This document shows, piece after piece, positions 60,206 through 64,000 of a stretch of DNA of 64,000 nucleotides (position 1 is its first letter; the number at the start of each line of letters is the position of its first letter). Source of the DNA: Gracilibacillus boraciitolerans JCM 21714 (GTDB lineage: Bacteria; Bacillota; Bacilli; Bacillales; Amphibacillaceae). The stretch is from positions 1 to 64,000 of the forward strand of contig NZ_BAVS01000013.1 of NCBI RefSeq assembly GCF_000521485.1, written 5' to 3'. The position numbers and the translations under genes were made by a program. The notes below the pieces were generated by a model, which worked only from the letters and a program-made list of their open reading frames with translations, searched no databases and was not told the DNA's origin.

Positions 60206-61373
60206 ATGCGAAATTACATCTTTTGGCTACTACTAATCATATCTTTGTTGACAGGATGTATGAATTCAGATCAATATCAAGCACAAAATCATTCTATTAA
60301 TAAAAACGAAACGGCTATCAAGGAAACAGAAGGCGAATTTATAGCATCGTTGAAACAGGAGGTTACTATTGCTGCTGTTGGAGATTTGCTGATTCATTCC
60401 ACGGTATATAATGATGCATGGAATGGCGAGCGTTATAACTTTATCCCAATGCTTGAGCCAATATCTCAATATTTAAAAAGCCCAACGATTACGATGGCAA
60501 ATCAGGAAACGATAATGGGGGGGGAGAAAAAATTGGTTTATCCACTATCCTCAATTTAACAGCCCATTTGAATTAGGCGATGATTTGAAAGAATTAGGGG
60601 GGGTAGATCTTGTAACGATGGCAAATAACCATACGTTAGATCGAGGTGAACAAGCTATCCGTAACGCGATTAATCATTATGAAAAAATAGGAATGGATTA
60701 CACTGGTAGCTTTAAAAGTGAGGAAGATAAAAAGAGGATAAGAGTGATCAATACTGATGAGGGAATATCCATAGCTTTTCTCAGTTATACATATGGAACA
60801 AATGGAATGACCATTCCTCCTGGAAAAGAATATTTAGTTAATTTGATTAATCGCACTCAAATTAAGGCGGATGTGGCTAAAGCGCAAGACATGGCGGATG
60901 CTATAATTGTCAGCTACCATTTTGGAGAAGAATATCAGCCTCTGCCTAACCAACAACAAAAGGAGCTGGTGCAATATTCGGCAGATCTTGGTGTCGATGT
61001 GATTATAGGGCATCATCCACATGTACTGCAGCCCATTGAATGGGTGGAAGGGAAAAACGGCAATCAAACATTGGTTGCTTATTCATTAGGGAATTTCGTA
61101 TCAGGCCAATATGAATTATATCAACGGACAGGTGGAATATTTGAATTTAAAATTTCTAAAGAGAGCAAAGATAAAACAAAAATCACGGTGCACTCTCCAG
61201 ACTTTTTACCTACATTTGTCTCATTTGAAAGATCTGGTGAATCATTGAAGAATGTTGCGGTAGTTCCTCTAAAAGAAATAGACACTCAACAATTACCAAA
61301 TCGATCTAGTTATCTTGAAGAGATCAGGCAGCACTTATCTCAAAATATAGAAGATTTAGAGTTTATCGAATAA
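60206..61373 (+). CDS. CapA-family (poly-gamma-glutamate synthesis-like) lipoprotein (frameshifted)
   Basis: Calcineurin-like CapA/YwtB family member of about 387 residues with lipobox LTGC (Cys18). Metal-site motifs: AAVGDLLIHS, ANQETI, MANNHTLDRGE, YHFGEEY, GHHPHVLQPIE and YSLGNFV. Frame breaks at an 8-G run (60517-60524, six needed) and a lost T near 60547. A 7-G tract near 60597 adds a glycine. No other capsule genes are near, so the substrate is open. Confidence 0.88.
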
Positions 61374-61385
61374 GGAGAATGTGAA

Positions 61386-62198
61386 ATGGAATGGCGTAAT
61401 ATTTATCGTGGATTGTTAATGGGAGCAAGTGATGTAGTTCCCGGTGTAAGTGGTGGTACAATTGCAGTTGTGTTAGGAATATATGACCGCTTAATTGAAG
61501 CTATCAATGGTTTTTTTAGTAAAGAATATAAGAAACATTTAATGTTTTTAATTCCGCTAGGTATAGGGATTTTGACTGCAATTTTCTTATTAGCAGGTGT
61601 AATTGAGTGGTTATTTGAACATTATCCAAAGCAAACACAATTTGCCTTTTTAGGATTAATCATTGGTGTACTTCCTTTTCTTCTTCAAAAATCAGAAGCA
61701 AAAAGAACGTTTAAACCAAAACATATTTTTATGACCTTTCTAGGAATTTGTCTGGTGGGATCTATGATCTTTTTTCAAACTGGTGAGCCTGAGCCTGTAA
61801 TAGATTTTACAATGAGCACGTATCTTTGGTTGTTTGGTTCGGGTTTTATTGCGAGTTCTGCGATGATTTTGCCGGGTATTAGCGGTTCCTTTTTGTTATA
61901 TGTTATAGGATCATATACTACCATTATTAGTGCAATAAAAAATTTGGATATTATGATTATTTTAATAGTCGGAATTGGAATCTTCTTAGGTATCTTAATA
62001 ATGAGTAAGGTAATTCATTATTTTTTAGAGACTTTTCCTACTGCTACATATGCAGTAGTAATAGGAATGGTGATTGGCTCTGTCTTTGTTATTTTTCCCG
62101 GTTTTCCTACTAATATAAGTGGAACAGTAGTATGTGTAATTAGCTTTGCAGGAGGATTACTTTTTGCATATTTGTTAGGTAGAGTTGAATACCGCTAA
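61386..62198 (+). CDS. DUF368 membrane protein, PopT-type undecaprenyl-phosphate transporter
   Basis: 270 residues, about eight membrane segments. RGLLMGASDVVPGVSGGTIA and SSAMILPGISGSFLLYVIGSY are the two inverted repeat motifs of DUF368. Proteins of this family (PopT) recycle C55-phosphate across the membrane for wall synthesis. AAGGAG precedes the ATG. Twelve bases after the CapA-like gene, so probably one operon. Confidence 0.85.
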   Translation: MEWRNIYRGLLMGASDVVPGVSGGTIAVVLGIYDRLIEAINGFFSKEYKKHLMFLIPLGIGILTAIFLLAGVIEWLFEHYPKQTQFAFLGLIIGVLPFLLQKSEAKRTFKPKHIFMTFLGICLVGSMIFFQTGEPEPVIDFTMSTYLWLFGSGFIASSAMILPGISGSFLLYVIGSYTTIISAIKNLDIMIILIVGIGIFLGILIMSKVIHYFLETFPTATYAVVIGMVIGSVFVIFPGFPTNISGTVVCVISFAGGLLFAYLLGRVEYR

Positions 62199-62275
62199 AC
62201 AGAATAGTTGCGTGAAGCTTAGGTTCATGCTAATTTTGATGCAAAGAATAATTTGATATAAAGGAGTTATTAGAG

Positions 62276-62596
62276 ATGGAAGCAATTAATACAATAGAGC
62301 AATTTAATGAAATTATCGCTTCTAAAGATCCAGTAATTATCAAGTTTTATGCCGACTGGTGTCCAGATTGTAAACGAATGGATATGTTTATCGGTGATGT
62401 TTTGGAGAAATATCAGAACTATAATTGGTATCAAATAAATAGTGATGAAGTACAGGGATTAGCAGAGCAATATGATGTGATGGGTATTCCGAGTTTACTT
62501 ATTTTTCAAAATGGTGAAAAAATCGCACATCGACACAGTGCCTATACAAAAACTCCGGGCGATATTGAGGAATTTCTTCAACAAGAGCTTGGTTAA
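62276..62596 (+). CDS. ytpP: Thioredoxin-like protein YtpP
   Basis: 106 residues with a thioredoxin fold: VIIKFYADWCPDCKRMD contains the CPDC redox motif, and MGIPSLLIFQNGE the cis-Pro loop. Cytoplasmic. AAAGGAG precedes the ATG. Similar proteins in bacilli reduce disulfides and possibly bacillithiol mixed disulfides. Confidence 0.88.
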   Translation: MEAINTIEQFNEIIASKDPVIIKFYADWCPDCKRMDMFIGDVLEKYQNYNWYQINSDEVQGLAEQYDVMGIPSLLIFQNGEKIAHRHSAYTKTPGDIEEFLQQELG

Positions 62597-62626
62597 GAGA
62601 CAGGATTTCCACTGTCTCTTTTTTAT
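62594..62626. terminator. Terminator after ytpP
   Basis: AAGAGACAG and CTGTCTCTT form a stem with a T run; it also serves the convergent YqcI/YcgG gene. Confidence 0.78.
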
Positions 62627-62630
62627 GTTT

Positions 62631-63364
62631 TTATTTACCTTTATGATGAAAAGGACAGGTTCCTTTGATCGGTTTACTATCATCTCCAATAAAAAACTGT
62701 TTCCACTCATTATGAGTAGGATCACCAAAGTGACTGATGTCAGGGTGCTTTGGTAAGTGATCCCATTTTTCTACACGTGCTCTTACTTTCTCTCTTGACA
62801 TAATTCCGCCTTTCTCTGTTCCTTCTAATCCCCTAAAAATTTTCCGTGGTTGAAAACCAATGATGAGGCTATGACCTAAATTCCTTGTTTTGCGCTGTTT
62901 GTACGCGGGTGCATTACCAAAGGCAAAGATAGGTTCGCCACCAAAATGAAAGTCCCATAAGTAGTGTTCAGGGTCTTTTGGAGCATTTTCTGGCCAAGGA
63001 GTAGCGTCCTGAGAATGAAGGTATTGCAATACTCTCCAAAAATAGTCCCGATAATATTCAATCGACCTCTCCTTTTTTCAGGTTCAACAAAAATAAATAG
63101 TCCGTGCCTTTTAGCATCGGTCCTCTCTAATAATTGCAAAAAACTTTCTACTGTTTTTGGTAGGTGACGCCAATCATCTTGTGCAAGATACGTATAACGT
63201 AATTCTCCTTTTCGTTGTCCTGTCATTCCAAAAAAACATGGGAAGGTGGGATTTGTTACGATCTCTTCGAACGTCTTATATTCTTGATATAACCATGATG
63301 GAAGATGGGAAGTGTTTTCCATCGAGTTTTTTGTTAATAATTGTGATTGACTAGCTTCGTACAT
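62631..63364 (-). CDS. YqcI/YcgG family protein, FPC/CPF motifs (frameshifted)
   Basis: About 243 residues. FPCFFG near residue 40 and GTCPFHHKG at the end are the FPC and CPF motifs. LSxxxxDA-type features are absent. The family includes heme-dependent N-hydroxylases such as GntA. The frame breaks in a 6-T run (63073-63078; seven needed for EPEKKERSIEYYR). ATG 63364 follows AAAAGGAG. Function in this host unknown. Confidence 0.8.
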
Positions 63365-63546
63365 AAAAAATCTCCTTTTTAGTTAAAAAGTTTAAGTAGT
63401 CACTATTAGTGATATTATAGTTACTATATTCTCGAAAATGAAACAAGAGAAACATTAATTTCTAACTAAATTTATATTCTTCCCTGAGAGTTAAATAAAA
63501 TTAAAAATTTTAAGAAATTGGCTAATAAAGGAGGAACACAGAAAGC

Positions 63547-64000
63547 ATGAAAGAAAATACTTACATTTTAGGGGGGGTGGTGACACCGCCGTGGTATACT
63601 TAAAAAATCGGGAAGAGTCTAATAAAGACACTCCCTTACTTGCTAAATAAATATATAGATAGTAATTATCAGTGGGATATTGAATACTTTGGTCACCCTT
63701 TAACAGGTATTACCGAAAATTCAAAGGAAGTCATGGAAGCCTTATATGAGAAAAAGGAAGAAAAAGAATGGGATTTTGCGGTTTGTTTAACAGATCTGCC
63801 GTTATTTAAAAACCATAGTTTAATTGTTGCAGAAGCAAATGAGGAAAAAAGAGTGTCCTTAATAAGTTTACCTGGACTGGGGGCCTTTCCGCTAATTAAA
63901 CGAATTAAAGAGTCTATTTTGCTTCTTGTGCAAGAGATGAATGTTGAAAAATCTAAAAATGAAGATTTGATGAGTAGTGATAAGAATCACCATTTTATGA
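63547..64000 (+). pseudogene. Partial gene with in-frame stop at the window edge
   Basis: MKENTYILG and VVTPPWYT are followed by TAA (63601) and then, in the same frame, KIGKSLIKTLPYLLNKYI, DIEYFGHPLTG, WDFAVCLTDLPLF and RVSLISLPGLGAFPLIKRIK to the edge. It resembles a poorly named Firmicutes/Actinobacteria family with CLTDLP and SLPALG motifs. The 7-G tract near 63571 adds a glycine. The stop may be a read error or a true break. AAAGGAGGAA precedes the ATG. Confidence 0.6.

Overview
The window comes from a low-GC, endospore-type Bacillaceae, most likely a halophilic or halotolerant genus near Virgibacillus, Gracilibacillus or Oceanobacillus. The evidence is a complete ectABC ectoine operon, Bacillus-type families (YueI, YtzI, CssRS-HtrA, YkwC, YtpP, DUF1360), strong AGGAGG ribosome binding sites, and TPP and FMN riboswitches. 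I see no rRNA, tRNA, CRISPR array or prophage.

Layout. 1-3.3 kb: pepT (partial) and a B12-type MerR regulator, divergent from a type 2 isopentenyl-diphosphate isomerase and a ferredoxin-NADP reductase-like flavoprotein. 3.3-7 kb: a broken peptidoglycan peptidase, ilvD with a CodY-like box, a D-amino-acid oxidase-like gene. 7.2-11.5 kb: a TrpXYZ-type ABC transporter and a PLP aminotransferase. 11.5-16.2 kb: yueI, ectCBA, catalase. 16.3-16.5 kb: a likely Fur-controlled small RNA. 16.6-22.8 kb: an ABC ATPase, small membrane proteins, an alcohol dehydrogenase, Ohr, an MFS permease, signal peptidase I. 22.8-27.5 kb: TPP riboswitch with thiD-thiM-thiE, a DJ-1 family protein, DUF456, pdxK. 27.8-31.2 kb: a BcrA-type ABC exporter, DUF4064, DUF4349. 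31.4-39.6 kb: argG-argH-carA-carB-argF with ARG-box-like sites. 39.7-46.2 kb: murB, a NERD protein, FMN riboswitch with ribD-ribE-ribBA-ribH, a glutathione peroxidase. 46.6-52 kb: an amine/L-amino acid oxidase, then an Rrf2 / thioredoxin reductase-like / methyltransferase unit whose last gene is split by a 1.6-kb accessory insertion carrying a secreted Cys-rich bacteriocin-like precursor and a small membrane partner. 52.5-64 kb: trhO, ykwC, an htrA-family protease divergent from cssRS, typA, a CapA-like lipoprotein, a DUF368 (PopT-type) transporter, ytpP, a YqcI/YcgG protein and a truncated gene at the edge.

Sequence quality matters. About sixty G or C tracts of 6-8 bases (mostly exactly 7) lie in the window, usually adding one glycine (or, for C tracts, proline or its equivalent) at conserved positions where homologues have four bases. 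More than twenty genes carry frameshifts, either at these tracts or at single-base losses in short homopolymers. Essential genes such as murB and carB are affected, so I treat most frameshifts as consensus errors and annotate the full genes. The methyltransferase split is different: it is a clean 1.6-kb insertion.

The observations most worth following are the insertion with its bacteriocin-like cassette, the candidate Fur-regulated C-rich small RNA, and a set of intergenic arrays with about 21-bp or 50-bp phasing, three of which sit between convergent genes.
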